A stretch of 13,014 nucleotides of DNA. Source: JAYQUR01 sp038133505. Its GTDB lineage: Bacteria > Pseudomonadota > Alphaproteobacteria > MPNO01 > UBA830. The notes under the pieces were generated by a model. That model ran no database searches, was not told the origin of the DNA, and saw only the letters and a list, made by a program, of their open reading frames with translations. A program made the translations under genes and the position numbers. Within the stretch, counting starts at the first letter, position 1; each line of letters begins with the position of its first letter. Below, in pieces: positions 1-7,363 of this stretch. The stretch spans positions 1 through 13,014 of the forward strand of contig JAYPTI010000094.1 in the NCBI GenBank assembly GCA_038133505.1, written 5' to 3'.

Positions 1-34
1 CGGCCACCCAGCGCCAGTATCCTGTGGGTGGCCG
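1..34. repeat. Palindromic repeat, copy 1 (left arm cut by window edge)
   Basis: CGGCCACCCA (1-10) and TGGGTGGCCG (25-34) are perfect inverted arms around a 14-base loop. The right arm continues as GGAGGGGG, so the full arm matches the 18-base right arm of the copy at 8758-8775; the loop is also 14 bases there. The left arm is probably longer than seen, because the window starts inside it. It lies 33 bases beyond the stop codon of the CoxL-like gene. No T-run follows it on the minus strand, so a REP-like interspersed repeat is more likely than a classical terminator. Confidence 0.7.
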
Positions 35-67
35 GGAGGGGGAGAGGGCCGGAACCGCGACTAAATC

Positions 68-2389
68 TTATGCAGCCGCTTTCGCCGACTGGATCGCCTG
101 CCACACCTTGAGCGGCGTCGCGGGCATGTCGAGGTCGGACACGCCAAGCTCCGAGAGCGCGTCGACGATGGCGTTCATCACCGCGGGCGTCGAGCCCACC
201 GTGCCGGATTCGCCGCCGCCCTTCACGCCCAGCGGGTTGGTCTGGCACGCCTGAACGTAGTCGACCGTCTCGAAGTTCGGCAGGTCGTCGGCGCGCGGCA
301 TGGTGTAGTCCATGAACGAGCCCGACAGGATCTGACCGCCGTCGTCATAGGCGATGTCCTCGAACAGCGCCTGGCCGACGCCTTGCGCGACGCCGCCGTG
401 CACCTGGCCTTCGAGCAGCAGCGGGTTGATCACCTCGCCCGAATCGTTGACCGCCAGGTGGCGGACCAGGTCGACTTTCCCGGTATCCGGATCGACCTCG
501 ACCTCGGCGAAATGCGTGCCGTTCGGCCAGTTCGGGCCGCGCTCCGGCGCCCACGTCGCCTCGGCCTCGAGGCCCATGCCGAGCGCGGCGGGCCAGCCCA
601 TCGGCATGTAGGTCTGCTGGACCATGTCGCAGATGTGGATCGACTTGTCGGTGCCGGCGACCGTCAGGTTGCCGTCCTCGAAGGCGATATCTTCTTCGGC
701 CGCCTCGAGAATATGGGCGGCAATCTTCTTCGCCTTCTCGATGATCTTGTCGGACGCGGCGCGGAGCGCCGAGCCGCCGACCGTCATCGAGCGCGAGCCG
801 TAGGTGCCGCGGCCGTAGGTGACCTTGTCGGTGTCGCCCTGCACGAAGCTGATGCGCTCGAACGGGACGCCGAGCCAGCTGTGGATCATCTGCGCGTAGG
901 ACGTCTGATGGCCCTGGCCGTGGCTGTGCGTGCCGGCGACGATCGTCACCGAGCCGGTGTCGTCGAAGCGGATTTCCATCCGGTCGTTGAACGGCGAGGC
1001 GAAGTCGATGAACGAGCACACGCCGATACCGCGCAGCTTGCCCGCCTTGGCGGACTCGGCCTTGCGGGCTGCGAAGCCGGCGATGTCGGCAGTCTTGGCG
1101 GCATGTTCCGACAAGCCGGTGAAGTCGCCCGAATCGTAGACCGTCTGCACCAGCGTCGTGAACGGCATCTGGTCCTGCGGGATGTAGTTCCGCTTGCGGA
1201 TCTCGACCGGGTCGATGCCCATCTCGTCCGCCGCGATGTCGAGCAGGCGCTCGATCGTGTAGACCGCCTCCGGCCGGCCGGCGCCGCGATAGGGCCCGGT
1301 CCAGGTGGTGTGGCTGAACACGACGCGGATGCGGATGTGCATGGCGTCGAGATTGTAGACGTTGGGATAGACCATCGAGCCGATGCAGGCGGGCACCGGC
1401 GCCGAGGCCGACAGGTAGGCGCCGAGGCCGTAATCGGCGACGACGCGCAGCCCCAGGATCTTGCCGTTGGCGTCGAGGGCAAGCTCGCTCGCGCATTCGG
1501 CGTCGCGGCCGTGCGTGTCGCTGACGAGCGATTCCGTCCGCTCGCCGGTCCACTTCACCGGCCGGGCGAGCTTCATCGCCGCCCAGGCGACCAGCGCGTC
1601 CTCGGGGAACACGCCGTTCTTCATGCCGAAGCCGCCGCCGACGTCGGGCGCGATGATGCGGAACGCCGTCGCCGGGCGGTGGAATATCTCGGCGTAGGAC
1701 GTGCGGTGCTGGTGCGGGCCCTGGCTCGACATCCAGATCGTCCACTGCTTGCGGCCGCGGTGATAGTCGGCGAGCGCCGCGCGCGGCTCCATCGCGTTGG
1801 CGGAGATGCGGTTGTGATGGACGTCGGCCTTGACGACATGCGCCGCCTTGGCGAACGCGGCCTCGGTCGCGGCGGCGTCGCCGCGCGCCATCTCGAACCA
1901 CAGATTGCCCTTGTTCTCTTCCCAGACCAGCGGCGCGCCGTCCTGGACGGCCGCTTTTGTCGAGGACACCGCCGGCAGCGGCTCGTAGTCGACCTCGATC
2001 AGCTCTGCGGCGTCCTTGGCCTGGGCGAGCGTGTCGGCGACGACGAAGGCGACGCAATCGCCGACGCAGCGCGCCGCGTCCGACACCAGGATCGGGTGCG
2101 CCGGCGTCGGGGAGGGCGGTCCGCCGAACGCCATCGGCGGGACGTGGCAGTGGATGGTCCCCAGCCCCTCGGCCTCGCGGTCCTTGCCGGTCAGCACGAG
2201 CTGGACGCCCGGCGCGCTCTCCGCGGCGGACGTGTCGATGGATTTGATCTTCGCGTGCGCGTGCGGCGAGCGCAGTACGTAGCCGTAGGCCATGTGGGGG
2301 AGAACGATGTCGTCGACATATTCTCCCTCGCCCATGAGGAATTTCGGATCTTCCGTGCGCGGCACGGGCTGTCCAATACCGAACTGCAT
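68..2389 (-). CDS. Xanthine dehydrogenase family protein, molybdopterin-binding subunit (CoxL-like, form II)
   Basis: A 773-residue protein with the length and architecture of the large subunit of molybdenum hydroxylases (aldehyde oxidase/xanthine dehydrogenase and CO dehydrogenase CoxL family). These cytoplasmic enzymes hydroxylate an aldehyde or ring carbon using water, with electrons passing through FeS and FAD subunits. Visible motifs: GGGFGMKNG (251-259), the active-site loop PYRGAGRPEA (366-375), the cofactor stretch GTHSHGQGHQTSYAQ (486-500) and GVKGGGESGT (721-730), whose Glu727 is the conserved catalytic glutamate. The loop is the form II type (AYRGAGR-like), not the AYXCSFR loop of true form I CO dehydrogenase, so CO oxidation is not supported. 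An AGGAAGG ribosome binding site lies 6 bases before the ATG. No CoxS or CoxM gene adjoins the 5' side, where the neighbour is divergent dapF; genes beyond the window start are unseen. Family assignment is secure; the substrate is unknown. Confidence 0.93.
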   Translation of the reverse strand: MQFGIGQPVPRTEDPKFLMGEGEYVDDIVLPHMAYGYVLRSPHAHAKIKSIDTSAAESAPGVQLVLTGKDREAEGLGTIHCHVPPMAFGGPPSPTPAHPILVSDAARCVGDCVAFVVADTLAQAKDAAELIEVDYEPLPAVSSTKAAVQDGAPLVWEENKGNLWFEMARGDAAATEAAFAKAAHVVKADVHHNRISANAMEPRAALADYHRGRKQWTIWMSSQGPHQHRTSYAEIFHRPATAFRIIAPDVGGGFGMKNGVFPEDALVAWAAMKLARPVKWTGERTESLVSDTHGRDAECASELALDANGKILGLRVVADYGLGAYLSASAPVPACIGSMVYPNVYNLDAMHIRIRVVFSHTTWTGPYRGAGRPEAVYTIERLLDIAADEMGIDPVEIRKRNYIPQDQMPFTTLVQTVYDSGDFTGLSEHAAKTADIAGFAARKAESAKAGKLRGIGVCSFIDFASPFNDRMEIRFDDTGSVTIVAGTHSHGQGHQTSYAQMIHSWLGVPFERISFVQGDTDKVTYGRGTYGSRSMTVGGSALRAASDKIIEKAKKIAAHILEAAEEDIAFEDGNLTVAGTDKSIHICDMVQQTYMPMGWPAALGMGLEAEATWAPERGPNWPNGTHFAEVEVDPDTGKVDLVRHLAVNDSGEVINPLLLEGQVHGGVAQGVGQALFEDIAYDDGGQILSGSFMDYTMPRADDLPNFETVDYVQACQTNPLGVKGGGESGTVGSTPAVMNAIVDALSELGVSDLDMPATPLKVWQAIQSAKAAA

Positions 2390-2503
2390 GGTCTGCCTTC
2401 CTGTTTTTGGCGTTTCCTTCTGTGTCCGGGAGTTTTAACCAAACGGGTTGGCGAGTCGAGAGGGCGGGGCGGATTGCGGGCGCAAAAGCGCGAGATTTCG
2501 AAG

Positions 2504-2512
2504 TTATCCACA
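2504..2512 (+). promoter_or_regulatory. Consensus DnaA box
   Basis: TTATCCACA is an exact match to the high-affinity DnaA box. It lies in the 172-base divergent region between the CoxL-like gene and dapF, about 12 bases before the proposed -35 element of dapF. I noticed no further boxes or AT-rich unwinding region, so it could be a DnaA-responsive regulatory site or a chance match, but not an origin. Confidence 0.5.
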
Positions 2513-2524
2513 GGCCCTTTCTCC

Positions 2525-2553
2525 TAGACTTCCCGCGCGTTCCGGCCATATTA
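2525..2553 (+). promoter_or_regulatory. Possible promoter of the dapF-mtaB-ftsY operon, perhaps leaderless
   Basis: TAGACT (2525-2530) resembles a -35 element and, 16-17 bases later, CATATT/ATATTA (2547-2553) resembles a -10. Transcription would then start about 2559-2562, at or next to the dapF ATG at 2562. dapF has no visible Shine-Dalgarno sequence, which fits leaderless translation, a mode common in some alphaproteobacteria. Both elements are imperfect, so this is inference. Confidence 0.3.
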
Positions 2554-2561
2554 CGCGCGTT

Positions 2562-3431
2562 ATGACAGGACTTCCCTTCACCAAGATGCACGGGCTCGGC
2601 AACGACTTCGTGGTGCTCGATCTGCGCGGCGAGGCGACGGCGGCCTCGGCGCTCGGCCCGGCTGTCGCGGAAGCGATCGCCGACCGGCGGACGGGTGTCG
2701 GCTGCGACCAGCTGATCGTGCTCGAAACCGTGCCGGCGGGCGAAACGGACGGCGCGGAGGCGTTCATGCGCATCCGCAACGCCGACGGCGGCGAGGTCGA
2801 CGCCTGTGGCAACGCCACGCGCTGCATCGGCGCGCTGCTGATGGCCGAAACCGGCCGGGAAACCGCCGTCATCCGCACCGCCGCCGACCTGCTGACCGTC
2901 ACGCGGGCCGCCGACGCGCTGGTGACCGTCGACATGGGCGAGCCGAGGTTCGGGTGGCGCGATATCCCGCTCGCGGTCGAGACCGATACGTTGCATCTCG
3001 ATCTGTCGCGCGGGCCCCTGTCGGACCCGGCCGCGGCCAGTATGGGCAATCCGCACGCCACGTTCTTCGTCGACGATGCCGAGACAGCGCCGATCGCCGT
3101 CGTCGGGCCGGAGCTGGAGGTCGACCCGATCTTCCCCGAACGCGCCAACATCGCCGTCGCGCAGATCGTCGCGCCCGACCGGATGCGCCTCCGCGTCTGG
3201 GAGCGCGGCGCCGGCCTCACGCCCGCCTGCGGCACCGGCGCCTGCGCTGCGGTCGCCAACGCCAGCCGCCGCGAGCTCGGCAACCGGCGCATGACGGTCG
3301 AGACCGACGGCGGGCTGCTCGATATCGACTGGCGTGACGACGGGCGCATCTACATGACCGGCCCGGCCGTCACCAGCTATACCGGCGTGCTCGACGATTC
3401 GCTGATGGCCGGCTGGACGCTGCCGGCATGA
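2562..3431 (+). CDS. dapF: Diaminopimelate epimerase
   Basis: A 289-residue cytoplasmic enzyme that converts LL- to meso-diaminopimelate, the precursor of lysine and of the peptidoglycan cross-link. The N-terminus FTKMHGLGNDFVVLD is typical of DapF. The catalytic cysteine pair is visible as Cys82 in ACGNATRC and Cys223 in PACGTGACAA, one in each of the two similar domains, and GNPHATFFV (162-170) is also typical. The reading frame is open for 38 codons further upstream, but the ATG at 2562 gives the standard N-terminus and the upstream residues do not look like DapF. No clear Shine-Dalgarno precedes it. It is first in an operon: its stop overlaps the mtaB start as ATGA (3428-3431). The order dapF-mtaB-ftsY is common in alphaproteobacteria. 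Confidence 0.97.
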   Translation: MTGLPFTKMHGLGNDFVVLDLRGEATAASALGPAVAEAIADRRTGVGCDQLIVLETVPAGETDGAEAFMRIRNADGGEVDACGNATRCIGALLMAETGRETAVIRTAADLLTVTRAADALVTVDMGEPRFGWRDIPLAVETDTLHLDLSRGPLSDPAAASMGNPHATFFVDDAETAPIAVVGPELEVDPIFPERANIAVAQIVAPDRMRLRVWERGAGLTPACGTGACAAVANASRRELGNRRMTVETDGGLLDIDWRDDGRIYMTGPAVTSYTGVLDDSLMAGWTLPA

Positions 3432-4693
3432 GCGCGCCGGAAATCCTCACCTTCGGCTGCCGCCTGAACGCCTTCGAATCCGAGGTGATGCGCGGCCATG
3501 CCGCCGCGGCGGGGCTCGAGAACGCCGTGATCGTCAATAGCTGCGCGGTGACGGCGGAGGCCGAGCGCCAGGTGCGTCAGGCGATCCGCCGCGCGCGCCG
3601 CGCGAACCCGGACGCCACCATCGTCGTGACCGGCTGCGCCGCCCAGATCGATCCCGAGAGATACGCCGCCATGGACGAGGTCGACCGCGTCGTCGGCAAC
3701 GAGGAGAAGCTGCGCGCCGAGACGTGGTCCTTCGATGCTGGTACACCCGAAATCTCCGTCAACGACATCATGACCGTGCGCGAGACTGCGCCGCACCTGA
3801 TCTCGGGCTTTGAGGGCCGGGCGCGCGCCTTCGTCGAGATCCAGCAGGGCTGCGATCATCGCTGCACCTTCTGCATCATCCCGTTCGGGCGCGGCAACAA
3901 CCGCTCGGTCCCGATCGGCGTGATCGTCGAGCAGGTGCGCCGCCTTGTCGCCGAGGGCTACGCAGAGATCGTGCTGACCGGCGTCGACATCACCGACTAC
4001 GGCCGCGATCTGCCGGGTACGCCGAGCCTCGGCGAGATGATTGAGCGCCTACTGGCGCTGGTGCCGGAGCTGCCGCGCCTGCGGCTGTCGTCGGTCGACC
4101 CGGCCGAGATCGACGAGGCGCTGTTCGCGCTGATCGCCGACGAGCCGCGCCTGATGCCGCATTTCCACATCTCGGTACAGTCGGGCGACGACCTGATCCT
4201 GAAGCGGATGAAGCGCCGCCACAGCCGCGCCGACATCGAGGCGTTCGTGGCGCGCGTCCGGGATTTGCGCCCCGACGCCGCGTTCGGCGCCGACATCATC
4301 GCCGGCTTCCCGACCGAATCCGACGCGGCCTTCGCCAACTCGCTGTCGCTGGTGGACGGGTGCGGCCTCACCTGGCTCCACGTGTTCCCCTATTCCGAGC
4401 GGCCCGGTACGCCGGCGGCGAAGATGCCGCAGCTGCCGGGCGACGTGCGCAAGGCGCGGGCCGCAGAGCTGCGCGCCGCCGGGACGACGCAGGTCGCGCG
4501 ATTCCTCGATGCCCGCATCGGCGCGACCGACGACGTGCTGATCGAGCAGGGTGTCGAGGGGCGTACGCCGCACTTCGCACAGGTCCGGCTGGACGCTGTG
4601 GACGGCCCAAATCAACACGGGCCGGGGACCATCGTGGCCGCGCGAATCGTCGGCCGTGACAACGACGTGCTGATCGCGCAAAAAGCGGCATGA
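3428..4693 (+). CDS. mtaB: tRNA (N6-threonylcarbamoyladenosine37-C2)-methylthiotransferase MtaB
   Basis: A 421-residue radical SAM enzyme that adds a methylthio group to t6A at position 37 of ANN-decoding tRNAs. The N-terminal methylthiotransferase domain has the three cluster-binding cysteines Cys11 (TFGCRLNAFES), Cys39 (NSCAVTAE) and Cys70 (VTGCAAQ). The radical SAM motif CxxxCxxC is CDHRCTFC with Cys142, 146 and 149. The C-terminal part after about residue 355 fits a TRAM-like RNA-binding domain. The N-terminus and the IIPFGRG stretch after the radical SAM motif resemble MtaB more than MiaB or RimO; this subgroup call rests on pattern only. Both ends overlap the neighbours by ATGA, and neither junction shows a strong Shine-Dalgarno, so translational coupling with dapF and ftsY is likely. 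Confidence 0.93.
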   Translation: MSAPEILTFGCRLNAFESEVMRGHAAAAGLENAVIVNSCAVTAEAERQVRQAIRRARRANPDATIVVTGCAAQIDPERYAAMDEVDRVVGNEEKLRAETWSFDAGTPEISVNDIMTVRETAPHLISGFEGRARAFVEIQQGCDHRCTFCIIPFGRGNNRSVPIGVIVEQVRRLVAEGYAEIVLTGVDITDYGRDLPGTPSLGEMIERLLALVPELPRLRLSSVDPAEIDEALFALIADEPRLMPHFHISVQSGDDLILKRMKRRHSRADIEAFVARVRDLRPDAAFGADIIAGFPTESDAAFANSLSLVDGCGLTWLHVFPYSERPGTPAAKMPQLPGDVRKARAAELRAAGTTQVARFLDARIGATDDVLIEQGVEGRTPHFAQVRLDAVDGPNQHGPGTIVAARIVGRDNDVLIAQKAA

Positions 4694-5625
4694 GCGAAGA
4701 ACCCGAGAGAAAAGGCTGGCTCGCGCGCCTGCGGGCGGGCCTCAGCCGCACGTCGTCGCGCCTGTCGGACGGCATCGGCAGCATCTTCACCGCGCGCCGC
4801 CTCGACGACGCGGCGCTGGAGGAGCTGGAGGAGCTGCTGATCGCCGCCGATCTCGGCGTCGAGACCTCGATGAAACTGTCCGCCGCGCTCTCGAAGAACC
4901 GCTTCGACAAGGAAGTCACGCCGGACGAGATCCGCGGCGCGCTCGCCGACGAGATGGCGCGTATCCTCGAGCCGGTCGCGAAGCCGCTCGCGGCGGACCC
5001 AGCGCACAAGCCGCACATCATTCTGGTGACCGGCGTCAACGGCTCGGGCAAGACGACGACCATCGGCAAGCTCGCCAAGCGCCTCAAGGAGGACGGCAAG
5101 TCGGTCATGCTGGCCGCCGGCGACACGTTCCGCGCCGCCGCCATCGAGCAGCTGAAGATCTGGGGCGAGCGCACGGGCTGCCCCGTCGTTTCCAGCGCAC
5201 AGGGCGCCGACGCGGCGAGCCTCGCCTTCGAGGCGATCGAGCGCGCGCGCGCCGAGGGCGCAGACGTCCTCATCATCGACACGGCGGGCCGCCTGCAGAA
5301 CCGCGACGACCTGATGCAGCAGCTTCAGAAGGTGGTCCGGGTGATAACCAAGCAGGACGAGACCGCGCCGCACGACACGCTCCTCGTCCTCGACGCCACC
5401 ACCGGCCAGAACGCGCACTCCCAGGTCGAGACGTTCCGCGAGATGTGCAGCGTCACCGGCCTCGTCGTCACCAAGCTCGACGGCTCGGCCCGCGGCGGCG
5501 TGCTGGTTGCGCTGGCCGAGAAGTTCGGTCTGCCGGTCCATGCCGTCGGCGTCGGCGAGGGCGAGGACGACCTCAGGGCGTTCGAGGCGCGGGCCTTCGC
5601 GCGGTCGCTGGTGGGGCTGGCGTAG
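4690..5625 (+). CDS. ftsY: Signal recognition particle receptor FtsY
   Basis: A 311-residue SRP receptor GTPase that docks ribosome-SRP complexes at the inner membrane for co-translational insertion of membrane proteins. The N-terminal acidic domain is nearly absent and a basic, amphipathic start (about residues 8-37) leads into the NG domain, as is common in alphaproteobacteria. GTPase motifs are GVNGSGKTT (115-123), DTFRAAA (145-151), DTAGR (197-201), TKLDGSARGG (261-270) and the C-terminal GVGEGEDDL. The start overlaps the mtaB stop as ATGA. A decayed second copy of its last 23 or so codons lies at 6780-6846, after the next gene, suggesting that the present 3' end and the monooxygenase gene were brought in together or that the tail was duplicated. 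Confidence 0.97.
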   Translation: MSEEPERKGWLARLRAGLSRTSSRLSDGIGSIFTARRLDDAALEELEELLIAADLGVETSMKLSAALSKNRFDKEVTPDEIRGALADEMARILEPVAKPLAADPAHKPHIILVTGVNGSGKTTTIGKLAKRLKEDGKSVMLAAGDTFRAAAIEQLKIWGERTGCPVVSSAQGADAASLAFEAIERARAEGADVLIIDTAGRLQNRDDLMQQLQKVVRVITKQDETAPHDTLLVLDATTGQNAHSQVETFREMCSVTGLVVTKLDGSARGGVLVALAEKFGLPVHAVGVGEGEDDLRAFEARAFARSLVGLA

Positions 5626-5640
5626 AAGGAGGGGAACGCG

Positions 5641-6771
5641 ATGAGCGGATTGAAAATCGGTGTTTGCGGCGGCGGCGTCGGCGGGCTGGCGGCGGCCATC
5701 GCGCTGGCCCAACGCGGGCACGATCCCGTCGTCTTCGAGGCGGCGCCGCAGTTTCGCCGGGTCGGCGCCGACATCAACCTGACCCCCAATGCGGTCCATG
5801 CGCTCGACACGCTCGGCGTCGGCGGCGTCCTCCGGGAAACCGCGGCGCGGCCCACCTTCCGGATCAGCCGGATGTGGGATACGGGCGAGGAGACCTCGCG
5901 GCTGCCGATGAGCGACGCCGCCGAGGAAAAATACGGCGCGCCGCAGCTGACCCTCCATCGGGCCGACCTGCTGGCGGCGCTGGAGGGCGAGGTGCCGGAC
6001 GGCGCCATCCGCTTCGGCCGGACGGTGTCGGGGATCGTCAACGACGGCGCGGCGACCGCGATCCTGTACACGGACGGGAAGGCGGAAGATTGCGACGTGA
6101 TCGTCGGCGCCGACGGCATCCATTCGGCCGTGCGCACCGCCCTGTTCGGGGAGGACGATCCGAAATTCACCGGCCTCGTCTCCTACCGGGCGACCTATCC
6201 GAGGGACCGGCTCGGCGATCTCCCGGACCTCGATGCCTTCACCAAATGGTGGGGCCCGACGCCGGACCGCCAGATCATCACCTTTCCGCTGACCCGCGGC
6301 GAGGAGATTTTCGTCTTCGCGACGACGGCCCAGGACGACTGGCGCGAGGAGGGCTGGACGCTGCCCGGCGACGCGGACGAGCTGCGCGAGGTGTATGCGG
6401 ATTTCCACCCCGAGGCGCGGGCGCTGCTGGAGACCTGCACCGAGGTGCTGAAGTCGGCGCTGCACGTGCGCGAGCCGATGGCGGCGTGGTCCGCCGGCAA
6501 CGCGACGCTGCTGGGCGACGCGGCGCATCCGATGGTGCCCTTCATGGCGCAGGGCGCCTGCATGGCGATCGAGGACGCCGTGGTCCTGGCCCGCGCGCTG
6601 GAAGGCATCTCGCGTGACGGCGTGCCGGATGCTCTCCGCCGCTACGAGCGGGCGCGGCTGGAGCGGACGGCGCGGGTCCAGCGCAACTCGCTCGCCAACG
6701 ACTGGATGAAAAGCCAGGAAAACGCCGACTGGCTCTACGGCTATCACGCCGCGAGCGTCGAGATCGCGTGA
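5641..6771 (+). CDS. FAD-dependent aromatic monooxygenase (salicylate hydroxylase-like)
   Basis: A 376-residue class A flavoprotein hydroxylase of the FAD_binding_3/UbiH-salicylate hydroxylase group, which uses NAD(P)H and oxygen to hydroxylate aromatic or related rings in the cytoplasm. The N-terminal Rossmann fingerprint has Gly10, Gly12 and Gly15 (GGGVGGLAAA). The DG motif is GADGIHSAVR (156-165) and the second FAD motif is LLGDAAHPMVP (290-300) with Asp293. Length and motif spacing suit 6-hydroxynicotinate, salicylate or 3-hydroxybenzoate 6-hydroxylases, but the substrate cannot be told. A strong ribosome binding site AAGGAGGGG lies 6 bases before the ATG, only 15 bases after the ftsY stop, so it is probably read from the dapF operon. 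Its position between ftsY and a decayed ftsY tail suggests later insertion into that operon. Confidence 0.9.
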   Translation: MSGLKIGVCGGGVGGLAAAIALAQRGHDPVVFEAAPQFRRVGADINLTPNAVHALDTLGVGGVLRETAARPTFRISRMWDTGEETSRLPMSDAAEEKYGAPQLTLHRADLLAALEGEVPDGAIRFGRTVSGIVNDGAATAILYTDGKAEDCDVIVGADGIHSAVRTALFGEDDPKFTGLVSYRATYPRDRLGDLPDLDAFTKWWGPTPDRQIITFPLTRGEEIFVFATTAQDDWREEGWTLPGDADELREVYADFHPEARALLETCTEVLKSALHVREPMAAWSAGNATLLGDAAHPMVPFMAQGACMAIEDAVVLARALEGISRDGVPDALRRYERARLERTARVQRNSLANDWMKSQENADWLYGYHAASVEIA

Positions 6772-6779
6772 CGCGAGGT

Positions 6780-6846
6780 GGAGTCGGTTGAGGGCGATTT
6801 GAGATCGTTCGCGGCGCGGGCGTTCACGCGTTCGCTGCTGGGGTTG
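6780..6846 (+). pseudogene. Decayed duplicate of the ftsY 3' end
   Basis: Read from 6796, the frame gives DLRSFAARAFTRSLLGL, against DLRAFEARAFARSLVGL at the FtsY C-terminus (13 of 17 identical). At the base level, 47 of 60 aligned positions from 6790 match ftsY 5557-5622, with a 6-base deletion. The match extends upstream as GGAGTCGGTTGAGGGC against GGCGTCGGCGAGGGC, with one extra base that breaks the frame. No start codon or body of ftsY precedes it, so it is a fragment only. The open frame runs on into the palindrome to a TAG at 6904. The differences are partly synonymous, so the two tails may have diverged as coding sequence before this one decayed. Confidence 0.8.
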
Positions 6847-6853
6847 GAATGGA

Positions 6854-6930
6854 AACGGGCCGGTCTTAGACCGGCCCCTACGAAAATTTCGAGAATGGAT
6901 GCGTAGGGGCGGGTCTAAGACCCGCCCGTT
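6854..6930. repeat. Nested palindromic element (two hairpins forming a larger inverted repeat)
   Basis: Arms 6854-6882 and 6902-6930 are 29-base inverted repeats with 27 matches, separated by a 19-base spacer. Each arm holds its own perfect hairpin: GGGCCGGTCT at 6857-6866 with its complement to 6877, and GGGCGGGTCT at 6907-6916 with its complement to 6927, each around one central base. The only two differences between the arms fall on the two bases of one inner pair (C-G in one, G-C in the other). Both arms end in CCCCTACG or CGTAGGGG. It lies between the ftsY remnant and the 3' end of the minus-strand dioxygenase gene and may act as a REP/MITE-like repeat or a bidirectional terminator. Confidence 0.85.
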
Positions 6931-6943
6931 GTCCGGCTCGCCC

Positions 6944-7330
6944 CTAAGCCGCCCGGTTCCCCTGCCTGAGCCAGTCGAGCCGCAGATCCAGCTTCTCCCC
7001 CATCCACAGCGGGTACCAGGCGTGGTCGCGGAAGGCGTCTTCCGCGTCGGGGTGGACGAGGATCGTCAGGCCGTCGCGGTTGTACATCAGCCACGGCACG
7101 ATCTCGGGGAACAGCTCCCTGTCGAACTCGATCTGGTACATCGCCATCGGGTGCGGGCCGACCGCGCGGTCGCGGAAGCGGCCCATGCGGACGTCGGCCG
7201 GCCATTTCGCCCATGCCTTCTCGCGCAGGCGCGCCGCCTTCTCGCGCAGCTCGTCGCTGTCCCCGTAATAGATGTGCGCGTGATAGTACGTGATCTTGGT
7301 CTCGTCGCCGTTGATGTAGTCGGTCGTCAT
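6944..7330 (-). CDS. DOPA 4,5-dioxygenase family protein
   Basis: A 128-residue small cytoplasmic protein matching the DOPA 4,5-dioxygenase family (PF08883 as I recall it), known from plant and fungal betalain-type extradiol enzymes and many uncharacterised bacterial proteins. Visible features are YYHAHIYYG with His17 and His19, a GPHPMAMYQI stretch with His60, the WLMYNRDGLTILVHP segment with His93, and DHAWYPLWMG with His103. Conserved histidines are the likely iron ligands. The family cleaves catechol-type rings next to the hydroxyls to give a semialdehyde; the true bacterial substrate is unknown. The frame is open far upstream, but the ATG at 7330 is chosen because GGAG lies 7 bases before it and a TGCTATAAT promoter lies just upstream. 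Its stop is 13 bases from the nested palindrome. Confidence 0.82.
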   Translation of the reverse strand: MTTDYINGDETKITYYHAHIYYGDSDELREKAARLREKAWAKWPADVRMGRFRDRAVGPHPMAMYQIEFDRELFPEIVPWLMYNRDGLTILVHPDAEDAFRDHAWYPLWMGEKLDLRLDWLRQGNRAA

Positions 7331-7363
7331 GGCTCGGCTCCGCCGTCGCGTGGATGTCGACCG

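Noticed and set aside
68..2389. Aerobic CO dehydrogenase large subunit
   Set aside because: The active-site loop PYRGAGR lacks the cysteine-containing AYXCSFR sequence required of form I enzymes.
2504..2512. Replication origin
   Set aside because: Only one DnaA box was seen, there is no AT-rich unwinding stretch, and none of the usual origin neighbours is present.
383..2527. A 714-codon open frame on the plus strand
   Set aside because: Antisense to the CoxL-like gene, which has all the family motifs; the product is low in complexity and has no recognisable domain.
345..3056. A 903-codon open frame on the minus strand
   Set aside because: It is a shifted frame of the CoxL-like gene and the antisense of dapF. 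The translation is rich in Arg, Ala and Gly with no family motif, as expected from GC-rich shadow frames.
4612..6747. A 711-codon open frame antisense to ftsY and the monooxygenase gene
   Set aside because: Both plus-strand genes are certain from their motifs; this is a shadow frame in GC-rich DNA.
6784..6906. A small real gene continuing through the ftsY remnant and the palindrome
   Set aside because: There is no start codon with a ribosome binding site, and the latter half is only the palindrome read as protein.
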